64,000 nt of DNA from Nocardia australiensis. Its GTDB lineage: Bacteria > Actinomycetota > Actinomycetes > Mycobacteriales > Mycobacteriaceae. The stretch lies in the NCBI RefSeq assembly GCF_020733705.1, contig NZ_JAJFZM010000004.1:243932-307931 (forward strand), read 5' to 3'. The notes under the pieces are model-generated. The model had not been told where the DNA came from and made no database searches. It was given only the letters and a program-made list of their open reading frames with translations. The translations under genes and the position numbers were made by a program. This document shows positions 16,149-24,373 of this stretch, piece by piece (position 1 is the first letter of the stretch; each line of letters opens with the position of its first letter).

Positions 16149-17959
16149 GTCAACGCACCTTCGCTGCCGACGATCACCTGCCCCGGGTGCCACTGCCGAC
16201 GCTGGAGGACAGCTGCACCCGGCTGCTGCAGTGGTGCGCACCGCTGCTGAACGCGGATGAATTCGCCGCGACCGAAGCGGCGGTCGCGGACCTGCTGCGC
16301 GCGGATAGCCCTGGCCGGACACTGCACGCGGCGCTGGCGGAATACGACGCGACCCCTGGCGTGGGTAGCTGGCTGGACCTGTTCTGGCCGTCGCGTTACC
16401 TGGGCAGGCGCGATCGAATCGCGTTGAACGCCAACTTCTTCTTCCTGTTCGGTGACGATACGCCGCTGGCCACCTCGACCGCGGCGGATCAGGTGGAGCG
16501 TGGAGCGGGGATCATCGCCGCCGCCGTCGACTACAAGCTGGCGCTGGACTCCGAGTCGGTGCCGCCGGTGACCCAGCGTGGTAAGCAGTTGTCGATGTGG
16601 CAGAACAAGTATCTGTTCTCCGAGACGCGGATTCCGGGCGTGCCGCAGGACTCTGTGCGGGTGCCCTACAGCGACGAATGGCCGGGCCACTCGGAGGCGA
16701 AGCACATCGTGGTTTTCTTCCGCGGCAGCATGTTCCGGATGGACGTGATCGGCGCCGACGGCGTGCCGTACGCGTTCGAGGACCTCGCCGACGGGCTGCG
16801 TTCGGTGCTGAAGACGGGTGCGCGCTCGGCACGCACCGATATCGCGGTCGGGCATCTCACCACCAAGGCGCGCCCCGAATGGGCCGCGAGCAGGCAGGTG
16901 TTGCGTGCCGACCCGGCGAATGCCGCGTCGCTCGACACCATCGAAACCGCGCTGTTTTGCGTCTGCCTCGAGGATTTCGCGCCGCGTGACGAAATGCAGG
17001 CATGCGACCACCTGTTGCACGGCGACAGCGCGAACCGATGGTTCGATAAGTCGGTGTCGTTCATTGTCTTCGGCGACGGGCAGGCAGGCATCAACATCGA
17101 ACACTGTGGGCTGGACGGCACCACCATTCTGTCGTTCGTCGACACGCTGCTCGAGCAACCGGTCACCGAGCATGCCGCGCACTCCGGCGCACAACCACAG
17201 GGGTTGCCCCTTGTCGAGCCGATCGAATTCGTCCTCGATGTCGCTCAGCGTGCCGATATCGCCGCGGCGTGTGCGGATTTCGCGCGATACGCCGCCGAGA
17301 ATGCCACCACCACGGTGTCGTTCGAGAACTTCGGCACCGCGCGTGCCAAACAGCTCGGCATCTCACCGGACGCGTTCGCGCAGTTGAGTTATCAACTGGC
17401 CCATCGACGCAGCAAGGGCATTACCGGGGCCACCTACGAGTCCATCGCAACCCGCCAGTACCGCAACGGCCGCACCGAGGCGATGCGGGTGGTGACGCCG
17501 CAGATGGTCGCGTTCGTCGACGCGATGCAGGATCCGGCGATCGCCGCAGGTGCGAAGAAGGACGCGGCGTTGGCCGCGGCCGCCGCGCATGTCGAACGGG
17601 CCAAACAGTGCCAGGCCGGGGACGCACCCGAACAGCATCTGTGGGAACTGCAGTGGATCCAGCGTCGCCGCGGTGCCGAACTCGGTGTCGTGGAACCGAT
17701 CGCGCTGTATGACAGCCCGGGCTGGACCATCATGCGCGACGACTACCTGAGCACCAGCTCGGCGCCGTCGGTCAATATCCGGTACTTCGGTTTCGGGTCC
17801 ACCAGTCCCAAGTGCATCGGCGTCGCCTACGTGCTGCTGCCCGACCGCTGGAATCTGTATCTCGCCACCCCCGAACCGGTCGCGGACCAGATGCACGCAT
17901 TCGCCGATCAGCTCCGCACCGCGGTCGCCGATCTGGAGGCGCTGCTTTCGGGGTCCTGA
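16145..17959 (+). CDS. Choline/carnitine O-acyltransferase family protein
   Basis: A 604-residue protein clearly of the choline/carnitine acyltransferase family, which is mostly eukaryotic and uncommon in bacteria. The order of motifs is the textbook one: LPRVPLPTLEDSCTRLL at the N terminus, NRWFDKSVSFIVF followed by INIEHCGLDGT with catalytic H320, YESIATRQYRNGRTEAMR (carnitine/CoA-site Arg and Thr), and STS at 536-538 in DDYLSTSSAP. Length matches carnitine acetyltransferases, and there is no targeting or membrane segment. It should move an acyl group between CoA and the hydroxyl of a small zwitterion. The start is TTG 16145, overlapping the methyltransferase stop. With the oxygenase (making a hydroxyl) and the methyltransferase it suggests synthesis of an O-acylated, possibly N-methylated, amino-acid derivative. 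Confidence 0.85.
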   Translation: MSQRTFAADDHLPRVPLPTLEDSCTRLLQWCAPLLNADEFAATEAAVADLLRADSPGRTLHAALAEYDATPGVGSWLDLFWPSRYLGRRDRIALNANFFFLFGDDTPLATSTAADQVERGAGIIAAAVDYKLALDSESVPPVTQRGKQLSMWQNKYLFSETRIPGVPQDSVRVPYSDEWPGHSEAKHIVVFFRGSMFRMDVIGADGVPYAFEDLADGLRSVLKTGARSARTDIAVGHLTTKARPEWAASRQVLRADPANAASLDTIETALFCVCLEDFAPRDEMQACDHLLHGDSANRWFDKSVSFIVFGDGQAGINIEHCGLDGTTILSFVDTLLEQPVTEHAAHSGAQPQGLPLVEPIEFVLDVAQRADIAAACADFARYAAENATTTVSFENFGTARAKQLGISPDAFAQLSYQLAHRRSKGITGATYESIATRQYRNGRTEAMRVVTPQMVAFVDAMQDPAIAAGAKKDAALAAAAAHVERAKQCQAGDAPEQHLWELQWIQRRRGAELGVVEPIALYDSPGWTIMRDDYLSTSSAPSVNIRYFGFGSTSPKCIGVAYVLLPDRWNLYLATPEPVADQMHAFADQLRTAVADLEALLSGS

Positions 17960-17972
17960 GCCGCCGCCGTGC

Positions 17973-18001
17973 TGCCCAGCCGCCGCAACGGCGGCTGGGC
18001 A
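17973..18001 (+). terminator. Strong hairpin ending the oxygenase-methyltransferase-acyltransferase operon
   Basis: A perfect 13-bp stem, TGCCCAGCCGCCG and CGGCGGCTGGGCA, around a CAA loop, begins 13 bp after the acyltransferase stop and lies before hisE. No T-run follows, as is usual in high-GC actinobacteria. Confidence 0.75.
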
Positions 18002-18049
18002 CCGACCACAGCAACAGCTCCGCGTGCGGGTCTGAAACAATGACTCACC

Positions 18050-18313
18050 GTGAAGAACTTCGAAACCCTGTTCGCCGAGCTCCAGGATCGTGCAGTCACC
18101 CGCCCCGAGGGGTCCGGAACTGTCGCCGCGCTGGACGCGGGCGTGCATAGCCAGGGTAAGAAGGTGCTCGAAGAGGCGGGCGAAGTGTGGCTCGCCGCCG
18201 AGCACGAGAGCGACGAATCGCTCGCGGAAGAAATCTCGCAATTGCTCTACTGGGTTCAGGTGCTCATGGTGGGTCGCGGATTGAAGCTCGAAGACGTGTA
18301 CCGACATCTGTGA
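18050..18313 (+). CDS. hisE: Phosphoribosyl-ATP pyrophosphatase
   Basis: An 87-residue HisE starting at GTG 18050. It hydrolyses phosphoribosyl-ATP to phosphoribosyl-AMP in step two of histidine synthesis. The MazG-like metal-binding helix motif is complete: GKKVLEEAGEVWLAAEHE, then the second acidic helix ESLAEEISQLLYWVQVLM. Length and the hisE-hisG order match mycobacteria (Rv2122c-Rv2121c). hisG follows 49 bp downstream. Confidence 0.95.
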   Translation: MKNFETLFAELQDRAVTRPEGSGTVAALDAGVHSQGKKVLEEAGEVWLAAEHESDESLAEEISQLLYWVQVLMVGRGLKLEDVYRHL

Positions 18314-18362
18314 CGGTCGGCCCGATTCCGCAGTTTCTTCCCTGGCGAAAGGACACCAACTC

Positions 18363-19214
18363 ATGCTGCGCGTCGCAGTCCCCAATAAAGGCGCCCTGTC
18401 CGAATCCGCGACCTCGATCCTGTCCGAGGCCGGCTACCGTAAGCGCACCGATACCCGCGATTTGACCGTCCTGGATCCGAGTAACCAGGTGGAGTTCTTC
18501 TTCCTGCGGCCCAAGGACATTGCCGTCTATGTCGGCTCCGGCGAACTCGACCTCGGCATCACCGGTCGCGACCTCGCCCTGGATTCGGGCGCACCTGTCC
18601 GGGAACGTCTCTCGCTCGGCTTCGGCCGCTCCACCTTTCGATACGCCGCCCCCGCTGGGCGCGGGTGGAAGGTCGAGGACCTCTACGACAAGCGCATCGC
18701 CACCTCCTACCCGAACCTGGTCCTCACCGACCTGCGCAGGCGCGGTATCGAGGCCGAGGTCATCCGATTGGACGGCGCCGTCGAGATCTCCATCCAACTC
18801 GGCGTCGCCGACGCCATCGCCGACGTCGTCGGCTCCGGACGTACCCTGCGTCAGCACAACCTGGTCGCCTTCGGTGAGACCCTCTGCGATTCCGAAGGCG
18901 TGCTGATCGAACGCAACGGCGCCGATCAGGACGACCGCGACCGTAACCAGCTCATCGCCCGCGTACAAGGCGTCGTCTTCGCCCAGCAATACCTGATGCT
19001 CGACTACGACTGCCCCAAGACATTATTGGATGCCGCGGCCCTGATCACCCCGGGACTGGAATCGCCGACGGTGTCGCCGCTGACGGATCCGGACTGGGTC
19101 GCGGTCCGAGCTCTGGTACCACGCAAGCAGGGCAACCAGGTCATGGACCAGCTCGCCGAACTCGGCGCGAAGGCGATCTTGGCGACCGACATCCGCTCTT
19201 GCCGCGCGTTCTAG
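18363..19214 (+). CDS. hisG: ATP phosphoribosyltransferase (long form)
   Basis: A 283-residue HisG, the committed, histidine-inhibited step of histidine synthesis (ATP plus PRPP to phosphoribosyl-ATP). It has the catalytic periplasmic-binding-like fold: LRVAVPNKGALSESA at the start, ELDLGITGRDLALD, and DAIADVVGSGRTLRQHNL (PRPP loop). A C-terminal regulatory domain (SPLTDPDWVAVRALVPRKQ onward) marks the long form, which needs no HisZ. It starts at ATG 18363 after GAAAGGA. A bidirectional hairpin at 19256-19294 separates it from the convergent nuclease gene. Confidence 0.97.
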   Translation: MLRVAVPNKGALSESATSILSEAGYRKRTDTRDLTVLDPSNQVEFFFLRPKDIAVYVGSGELDLGITGRDLALDSGAPVRERLSLGFGRSTFRYAAPAGRGWKVEDLYDKRIATSYPNLVLTDLRRRGIEAEVIRLDGAVEISIQLGVADAIADVVGSGRTLRQHNLVAFGETLCDSEGVLIERNGADQDDRDRNQLIARVQGVVFAQQYLMLDYDCPKTLLDAAALITPGLESPTVSPLTDPDWVAVRALVPRKQGNQVMDQLAELGAKAILATDIRSCRAF

Positions 19215-19255
19215 GTTTGCGGCACCGCGTGTTGGATGTGGGGGTTGACCCCGGT

Positions 19256-19294
19256 ACTCGCGGACGCGATCAATCGGCGACCGAGTCCGCGAGT
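19256..19294. terminator. Bidirectional hairpin between hisG and the RecB-like gene
   Basis: ACTCGCGGAC (19256-19265) pairs perfectly with GTCCGCGAGT (19285-19294). The second arm falls within the last codons of the convergent minus-strand gene. A smaller GGGGTTGACCCC repeat lies just before it. Confidence 0.5.
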
Positions 19295-20181
19295 GTCTCG
19301 TCCGGCAATTCGCCGGTGCCACCGTCGGGCCAGCCTGGGTAGGGCGGGGGAGTGCCATCGAACTCTGGGCACAGGTGCTTGTATGAGCAGAAGCCGCACA
19401 GCCAGCTGGTGCTCGGCTGGAAATCGCCCGTCCGCCCCGCGTCGAGGATTGCCCGCCACAGCGCCGCCAGCGTGCGCTCGAAGCGCAGCAGCTCCGGTTC
19501 GTCGGGGGCGTAGGTGAGGATCTGCTCGTCGGCGAGATAGATCAGCCGCAGCTGGGTGGGCAGGATGCCGCGGGTGCGTAGCACCACCAATGCGTAGAAC
19601 TTCAGCTGGAACAGTGCCTTGGTTTCCTGGGCGAGCCCGGGTGAGCGCCCGGTCTTGTAGTCGACCACCCGCAGCTGCCCGGTCGGCGCGACATCGATGC
19701 GATCGACGAACCCGCGCAGCGGCACTCCGCTCTCGAGTTCCACCTCCACCCGCGATTCGCACGACTCTGGATCGAAACGCGTCGGATCCTCGAGCCGGTA
19801 GTACGTCTCGACCAGGGTGCGCACTTCGCCGAGGAATTCCTCCAGACCGTCATCGGCCACCAACTCGGCGATCTCGGGTTGGTCGGCGAGCACCCGGGCC
19901 CACGCCGGTCCGGCCAGCTCGGCCGCGCGCTCGGGCACGCGGTCGGCCGTGGGCAGTCTGTACAGGTCCTCGAGCACCGCGTGCACCACCGTGCCGCGTA
20001 CCGCGTTGCGCGACGGCGGTTCCGGGATCCGATCGATCGCCCGGAAGCGGTACTTCAGTGGACACTGCTTGAAATCCATTGCCCGCGAAGGGGACAGCGC
20101 GGGGCGCGACCGGCTCACCGCCATTGCGGGCACATCCGCCGAATCGGTGTCGGCGGGGGGCGTGGTCACGCTAACTCGCAT
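19270..20181 (-). CDS. RecB-family PD-(D/E)XK exonuclease with Fe-S cysteines (Rv2119-like)
   Basis: A 303-residue protein. The nuclease core shows KQCPLKYRF, RGTVVHAVLEDLY, GFVDRIDVAP and VVDYKTGRSPG, the aspartate and lysine of the PD-(D/E)XK site. The first cysteine (KQC) together with the C-terminal CGFCSYKHLC gives four cysteines spaced as in AddB/Cas4-type 4Fe-4S nuclease domains. No helicase domain is fused. The ATG at 20181 is chosen because the frame upstream (to 20322) runs into the trmI start region. The gene is the counterpart of Rv2119, divergent from trmI by about 80 bp. Its cellular role is not established; DNA repair or processing is a reasonable expectation. Confidence 0.88.
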   Translation of the reverse strand: MRVSVTTPPADTDSADVPAMAVSRSRPALSPSRAMDFKQCPLKYRFRAIDRIPEPPSRNAVRGTVVHAVLEDLYRLPTADRVPERAAELAGPAWARVLADQPEIAELVADDGLEEFLGEVRTLVETYYRLEDPTRFDPESCESRVEVELESGVPLRGFVDRIDVAPTGQLRVVDYKTGRSPGLAQETKALFQLKFYALVVLRTRGILPTQLRLIYLADEQILTYAPDEPELLRFERTLAALWRAILDAGRTGDFQPSTSWLCGFCSYKHLCPEFDGTPPPYPGWPDGGTGELPDETLADSVAD

Positions 20182-20260
20182 ACCTGGCAGGCTATCTGGC
20201 GGTACCGACAGGCCGGTGCCGCAACCGTGCGACAGCACCGACCGAGCGAAACGGAGATTC

Positions 20261-21094
20261 ATGACGGCCAGACGGACCGGGCCATTCACCACCGGTGACC
20301 GGGTACAGCTGACCGATGCCAAAGGGCGCCTCTACACGGTGGTGCTGGAACCCGGTAAGGAGTTCCACACGCATCGCGGCGGGATCAAACACGACAACCT
20401 GATCGGCGCCGACGAGGGCACCGTGGTGAATTCGACGAACGGCACGCCGTACCTGGCGTTGCGTCCGCTGCTGGTCGACTACGTGTTGTCGATGCCGCGC
20501 GGCGCGGCGGTGATCTACCCAAAGGACGCCGCGCAGATCGTGCACGAGGGTGACATGTTCCCCGGCGCGCGTGTGCTGGAGGCGGGCGCCGGTTCGGGCG
20601 CGCTGACCTGCTCGCTGCTGCGCGCGGTCGGGCCACAGGGTGAGGTGGTCTCCTACGAGATTCGCGAGGACCACGCCGAGCACGCGATCCGCAATGTGGA
20701 GACGTTCTTCGGCGAACGCCCGGACAACTGGTCACTCACCGTCGCGGACGTCGCGGCTTACGACGGCCAGCCGGTCGATCGGGTCGTGCTCGACATGCTC
20801 GCACCGTGGGACGCGCTACCCGCGGTATCCAAAGCGCTGGTGCCCGGCGGTGTGCTGATCGTTTATGTGGCGACTGTTACGCAACTGTCGAAGGTTGTGG
20901 AGGCGCTGCGCGAACAGGAGTGCTGGACCGAGCCGCGCTCCTGGGAGTCCATGGTGCGCGGGTGGCATGTCGTTGGTCTCGCGGTTCGGCCCGAACATCG
21001 CATGCAGGGGCATACCGCGTTCCTGGTGAGCGCCCGGAGGCTCGCCGAGGGCACGGTTACCCCGAAGCCGCAGCGTCGGCCCTCCAAGGGCTGA
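20261..21094 (+). CDS. trmI: tRNA (adenine-58-N1)-methyltransferase
   Basis: A 277-residue TrmI, matching the M. tuberculosis Rv2118c enzyme in length and position. It methylates N1 of A58 in the T-loop of tRNAs, as a homotetramer. The N-terminal small domain (GPFTTGDRVQLTDAKGRLYT, HRGGIKHDNLIG) is followed by the Rossmann SAM site RVLEAGAGSGALTCSLL, the motif VVSYEIREDHAEHA, and DRVVLDMLAPW carrying the catalytic Asp. The start ATG 20261 follows ACGGAG. A perfect bidirectional hairpin ends it. Confidence 0.95.
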   Translation: MTARRTGPFTTGDRVQLTDAKGRLYTVVLEPGKEFHTHRGGIKHDNLIGADEGTVVNSTNGTPYLALRPLLVDYVLSMPRGAAVIYPKDAAQIVHEGDMFPGARVLEAGAGSGALTCSLLRAVGPQGEVVSYEIREDHAEHAIRNVETFFGERPDNWSLTVADVAAYDGQPVDRVVLDMLAPWDALPAVSKALVPGGVLIVYVATVTQLSKVVEALREQECWTEPRSWESMVRGWHVVGLAVRPEHRMQGHTAFLVSARRLAEGTVTPKPQRRPSKG

Positions 21095-21107
21095 GTTCGT
21101 TGACGAC

Positions 21108-21149
21108 GAAGGCCGCCATATCCGCTGGAATGCGATGATGGCGGCCTTC
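21108..21149. terminator. Bidirectional terminator between trmI and the lipoprotein gene
   Basis: GAAGGCCGCCAT (21108-21119) and ATGGCGGCCTTC (21138-21149) form a perfect 12-bp stem between the convergent trmI and minus-strand lipoprotein genes. Confidence 0.8.
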
Positions 21150-21167
21150 GGTCGGTCGGGTGCGCGG

Positions 21168-21707
21168 TCAGGCCGGGACGCAGGGCGCCTGTGCGAAGCC
21201 GAGCATCAGGCAGCCGCTCGCGTCCGAAAGCTTCCACATGCCGTCGACATGCTCCCAGGTCAGGGGCATGGCAGGTGCGGCGCCGTGTGGCGAGGTGATG
21301 GTGACCTGAGCCGTCGCGGTATTGCCCTCGGTGGTGATGTCCGCGACGGTGTAGGTCAGCGTGCCGTAGTTGCCGAGCGCCTTGTTCATCTGGTCGATAT
21401 TGGCTGTGCGCTGTTCGCCGTTCACGATCAGCGCGGCCTTGTCCGTGGTGGAGGTGGCTGGATCGGAAAGCTTGACCAGGACCGCCTGCAGCGTTTCGGG
21501 CGTGGGGGCGGCGTCCGTGGAGTGATCGCCGTGGCCGGCGGTGCTGGAAACGGCCGCCCCGGAGGACGCGGTGCTCGGGGCAGTGCTGGTGGTGGCCTTC
21601 GCCTCGGACGAGTCGTCGGAGCCGCATGCGGTCAATCCGACCGTCAATGCGAGGGCCGCCGCGACGGTGGCAAAGGAGACGCGCAGTGTCTTTGCGGGAG
21701 GGAGCAT
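21168..21707 (-). CDS. lppK: Secreted lipoprotein, LppK-like
   Basis: A 179-residue precursor starting at ATG 21707. It has a signal peptide with a lipobox (ALALTVGLTAC), so the mature N terminus would be the lipidated Cys followed by GSDDSSE. A Ser/Thr/Ala-rich stalk is followed by a compact beta domain (PETLQAVLVKLSDPATSTTDKAALI, then TWEHVDGMWKLSDASGCLM) of the low-molecular-weight antigen MTB12 type. The position between trmI and mpa is that of LppK (Rv2116). The frame is open to 21773, but the signal peptide defines the start. A DtxR/IdeR-like box lies about 50-70 bp upstream. Function unknown. Confidence 0.85.
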   Translation of the reverse strand: MLPPAKTLRVSFATVAAALALTVGLTACGSDDSSEAKATTSTAPSTASSGAAVSSTAGHGDHSTDAAPTPETLQAVLVKLSDPATSTTDKAALIVNGEQRTANIDQMNKALGNYGTLTYTVADITTEGNTATAQVTITSPHGAAPAMPLTWEHVDGMWKLSDASGCLMLGFAQAPCVPA

Positions 21708-21756
21708 CGTCAGCAACCTTTCGGTTCGGTTGGCGAAACGGCACGCCAGAAACTTG

Positions 21757-21775
21757 TTAGGGCAGGCTAACATGC
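21757..21775. promoter_or_regulatory. Candidate DtxR/IdeR-type iron box
   Basis: The sequence TTAGGGCAGGCTAACATGC matches 14 of 19 positions of the IdeR/DtxR consensus as I know it (TTAGGTTAGSCTAACCTAA), with the core AGGCTAAC intact. It lies 50-68 bp upstream of the lipoprotein start, where a repressor would cover the promoter, and on the other side of the divergent mpa promoter. Inference from pattern only. Confidence 0.4.
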
Positions 21776-21887
21776 CTTGACGGGCCGCTCATCGCGGCCT
21801 AGATGTGATCACCACGAAACCATGTCCGACGGCGAGAACGGTTCGCGCCCGGTAGCGTTAATAGACCGGGACTGGGAGGAGCAGCAC

Positions 21888-23648
21888 ATGAGCCCCATCG
21901 AGAATTCGGATTCGGCGGCCTGGAGAGAGCTCGAGGCGGTACGCGCCGAAGCGGCTGCGCTCCGAAGGCAACTCGCCGATTCGCCGGATCATGCGCGGGA
22001 AATGGAAGCCCGCATCGATTCGCTGACGATTCGCAACGGCAAGCTGATGGACACTCTCAAGGAGGCGCGGCAGCAGCTTGTCGCCCTGCGTGAGGAAGTC
22101 GATCGGCTCGGTCAGCCACCGAGCGGATACGGCGTCTTGATCGGCGCGTACGAGGATCAGACGGTCGATGTGTTCACCTCGGGTCGCAAGATGCGGTTGA
22201 CCTGTTCACCGAACATCGACACCTCGACCCTGGAATACGGTCAGACCGTCCGCCTCAACGAGGCGCTCACGGTTGTCGAGGCGTCGTTCTTCGACAAGAT
22301 CGGTGAAATCGGCACGCTGCGCGAGATCCTCGATGACGGGCGCCGAGCGCTGGTCGTCGGCCACGCCGACGAGGAGCGCGTGGTGTGGCTGTCGGGCCCC
22401 CTGGCGAAGGTTGCCGAGTTCGATGATCTCGACGATCCCGACTCGCCGATCCGCAAGCTGCGCCCGGGCGACTCCCTGCTCGTGGACACCAAGGCGGGCT
22501 TCGCTTTCGAGCGCATCCCCAAGGCTGAGGTCGAAGATCTGGTGCTGGAAGAGGTGCCCGATGTCGACTACGGCGATATCGGTGGCCTCGGCAGGCAGAT
22601 AGAGCAGATCCGCGATGCGGTGGAACTTCCCTTCCTGCACAAGGATCTGTTCAGGGAGTACGCACTTCGTCCGCCCAAGGGCGTGCTGCTCTACGGCCCA
22701 CCTGGTTGCGGTAAGACGCTGATCGCCAAGGCGGTGGCTAACTCGCTGGCCAAGAAGATCGCCGAAGCGCGTGGTCAGGATGCCAAGGAAGCCAAGTCGT
22801 TCTTCCTCAACATCAAGGGCCCCGAACTGTTGAACAAGTTCGTGGGTGAGACCGAGCGCCACATTCGGATCATCTTCCAGCGGGCCAGGGAAAAGGCGTC
22901 CGAGGGTACTCCGGTGATCGTGTTCTTCGACGAGATGGACTCGATCTTCCGCACCCGCGGTTCCGGCGTGTCCTCCGATGTGGAGACCACAGTGGTGCCG
23001 CAGTTGCTCTCGGAGATCGACGGTGTCGAGGGCCTCGAGAACGTCATCGTGATCGGCGCCTCCAATCGTGAGGACATGATCGACCCGGCTATCCTGCGGC
23101 CAGGACGACTCGATGTGAAGATCAAGATCGAGCGGCCGGACGCGGAATCGGCGCAGGACATCTTCTCGAAGTACCTGACCGACCAATTGCCGCTGCACGC
23201 GGACGACCTCACTGAATTCGGTGGCGACAAGACGCTGTGCATCAACGCGATGATCGAGCGGGTTGTCGACCGGATGTACGCCGAGAGCGAGGACAACCGC
23301 TTCCTGGAGGTCACCTACGCCAACGGTGACAAGGAGGTCCTGTACTTCAAGGACTTCAATTCCGGCGCCATGATCCAGAACATCGTGGACCGCTCGAAGA
23401 AGTACGCGATCAAGGCGGTGCTCGACACCGGCAACCCCGGCCTGCGCATCCAGCATCTCTACGATTCGATAGTGGACGAGTTCTCCGAGAACGAGGACCT
23501 GCCCAACACCACGAATCCCGATGACTGGGCCCGCATTTCGGGTAAGAAGGGCGAGCGGATCGTCTACATTCGCACGCTGGTCACAGGTAAGAACGCCAGC
23601 GCGAGCCGGGCGATCGATACCGAGTCGAACACGGGGCAGTACCTGTAG
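21888..23648 (+). CDS. mpa: Mycobacterial proteasome ATPase Mpa/ARC
   Basis: A 586-residue AAA+ ATPase that captures pupylated proteins, unfolds them and feeds the 20S proteasome. Order of parts: N-terminal coiled coil (about 10-70) that binds Pup, two OB-type domains (YGVLIGAYEDQTVDVF onward), Walker A GPPGCGKT near 270, Walker B VIVFFDEMDS near 345, SRH region, and the C-terminal GQYL whose penultimate Tyr opens the alpha-ring gate. ATG 21888 is preceded by GGAGGA seven bases away; an upstream in-frame start at 21822 would add 22 non-conserved residues. It lies 13 kb from dop-pup-prcBA here, while in mycobacteria it is closer. A hairpin terminator follows. Confidence 0.96.
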   Translation: MSPIENSDSAAWRELEAVRAEAAALRRQLADSPDHAREMEARIDSLTIRNGKLMDTLKEARQQLVALREEVDRLGQPPSGYGVLIGAYEDQTVDVFTSGRKMRLTCSPNIDTSTLEYGQTVRLNEALTVVEASFFDKIGEIGTLREILDDGRRALVVGHADEERVVWLSGPLAKVAEFDDLDDPDSPIRKLRPGDSLLVDTKAGFAFERIPKAEVEDLVLEEVPDVDYGDIGGLGRQIEQIRDAVELPFLHKDLFREYALRPPKGVLLYGPPGCGKTLIAKAVANSLAKKIAEARGQDAKEAKSFFLNIKGPELLNKFVGETERHIRIIFQRAREKASEGTPVIVFFDEMDSIFRTRGSGVSSDVETTVVPQLLSEIDGVEGLENVIVIGASNREDMIDPAILRPGRLDVKIKIERPDAESAQDIFSKYLTDQLPLHADDLTEFGGDKTLCINAMIERVVDRMYAESEDNRFLEVTYANGDKEVLYFKDFNSGAMIQNIVDRSKKYAIKAVLDTGNPGLRIQHLYDSIVDEFSENEDLPNTTNPDDWARISGKKGERIVYIRTLVTGKNASASRAIDTESNTGQYL

Positions 23649-23660
23649 AACTACCCATTC

Positions 23661-23694
23661 GAAGGGTCGCATTTCGTAGGGAGTGCGGCCCTTC
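23661..23694 (+). terminator. Hairpin terminator after mpa
   Basis: GAAGGGTCGCA (23661-23671) pairs with TGCGGCCCTTC (23684-23694), eleven pairs with one G-T, starting 13 bp after the mpa stop. Confidence 0.7.
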
Positions 23695-23733
23695 GGCTTG
23701 TCATGGGGTGGCCACGCGTGCGAAAATCTGACC

Positions 23734-24369
23734 ATGCGGCCGGAAAATAGTCCTGGTGGTCGACAGCGGTCGTTCATCGAGGAGGCGCGTCGGCGGCAGA
23801 TCATCGCCTCGGCGGTGGAGGTAATCTCCGAGGTCGGTTACGGGAATGCCTCGCTGGCTCGGATCGCCAAACACGCGGGCGTGTCGAAGGGGGTGATCTC
23901 CTACCACTTCGAGGGCAAAGACGATTTGATGACGCAGCTGGTGATCCAGCTGTACGTATCGGGCGCCGAATACATGGTGCCGTTGATCGCTGCGGCCGAG
24001 GGGGCGCGAAATCGGTTGCGCGCGTACTTGGAATCGAATCTGAGCTTCATCGAGGCGAACCGCAACTATGTGGCGGCGATGACCGATGTCGTGATGAATC
24101 TGCGCGATTCCGAAGGAAAACGGACCTTCGACGACCCGAATGGGGAGCGCGAGATCCTGGACCCGCTGGTGCTGATGCTGCGTGAGGGGCAGGAGGGTGG
24201 TGACTTCGGCGAGTTCGATGCCGTGATCATGGCCAAGTCCATTCGCGATTCCATCGACAGCGCGGCCGGACGATCGATCAGGGAACCGGATTTCGATATG
24301 AGCAAATACTCGGCACACCTGTGCAAGGTGTTCGATTCGGCGACTCGGAAAGCGGGGAGAGATCGCTAG
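23734..24369 (+). CDS. TetR-family transcriptional regulator
   Basis: A 211-residue regulator. Its N-terminal HTH reads RRQIIASAVEVISEVGYGNASLARIAKHAGVSKGVISYHFEGKDDL, a textbook TetR DNA-binding domain, with a ligand-binding C-terminal half of about 150 residues. ATG 23734 is the start next to homology; the frame is open slightly further upstream. The membrane glycosyltransferase gene starts within a few bases of its stop, so the regulator probably controls that gene and itself. No clear palindrome is visible in the short upstream gap, which is mostly the mpa terminator. The ligand is unknown. Confidence 0.88.
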   Translation: MRPENSPGGRQRSFIEEARRRQIIASAVEVISEVGYGNASLARIAKHAGVSKGVISYHFEGKDDLMTQLVIQLYVSGAEYMVPLIAAAEGARNRLRAYLESNLSFIEANRNYVAAMTDVVMNLRDSEGKRTFDDPNGEREILDPLVLMLREGQEGGDFGEFDAVIMAKSIRDSIDSAAGRSIREPDFDMSKYSAHLCKVFDSATRKAGRDR

Positions 24370-24373
24370 CGTA

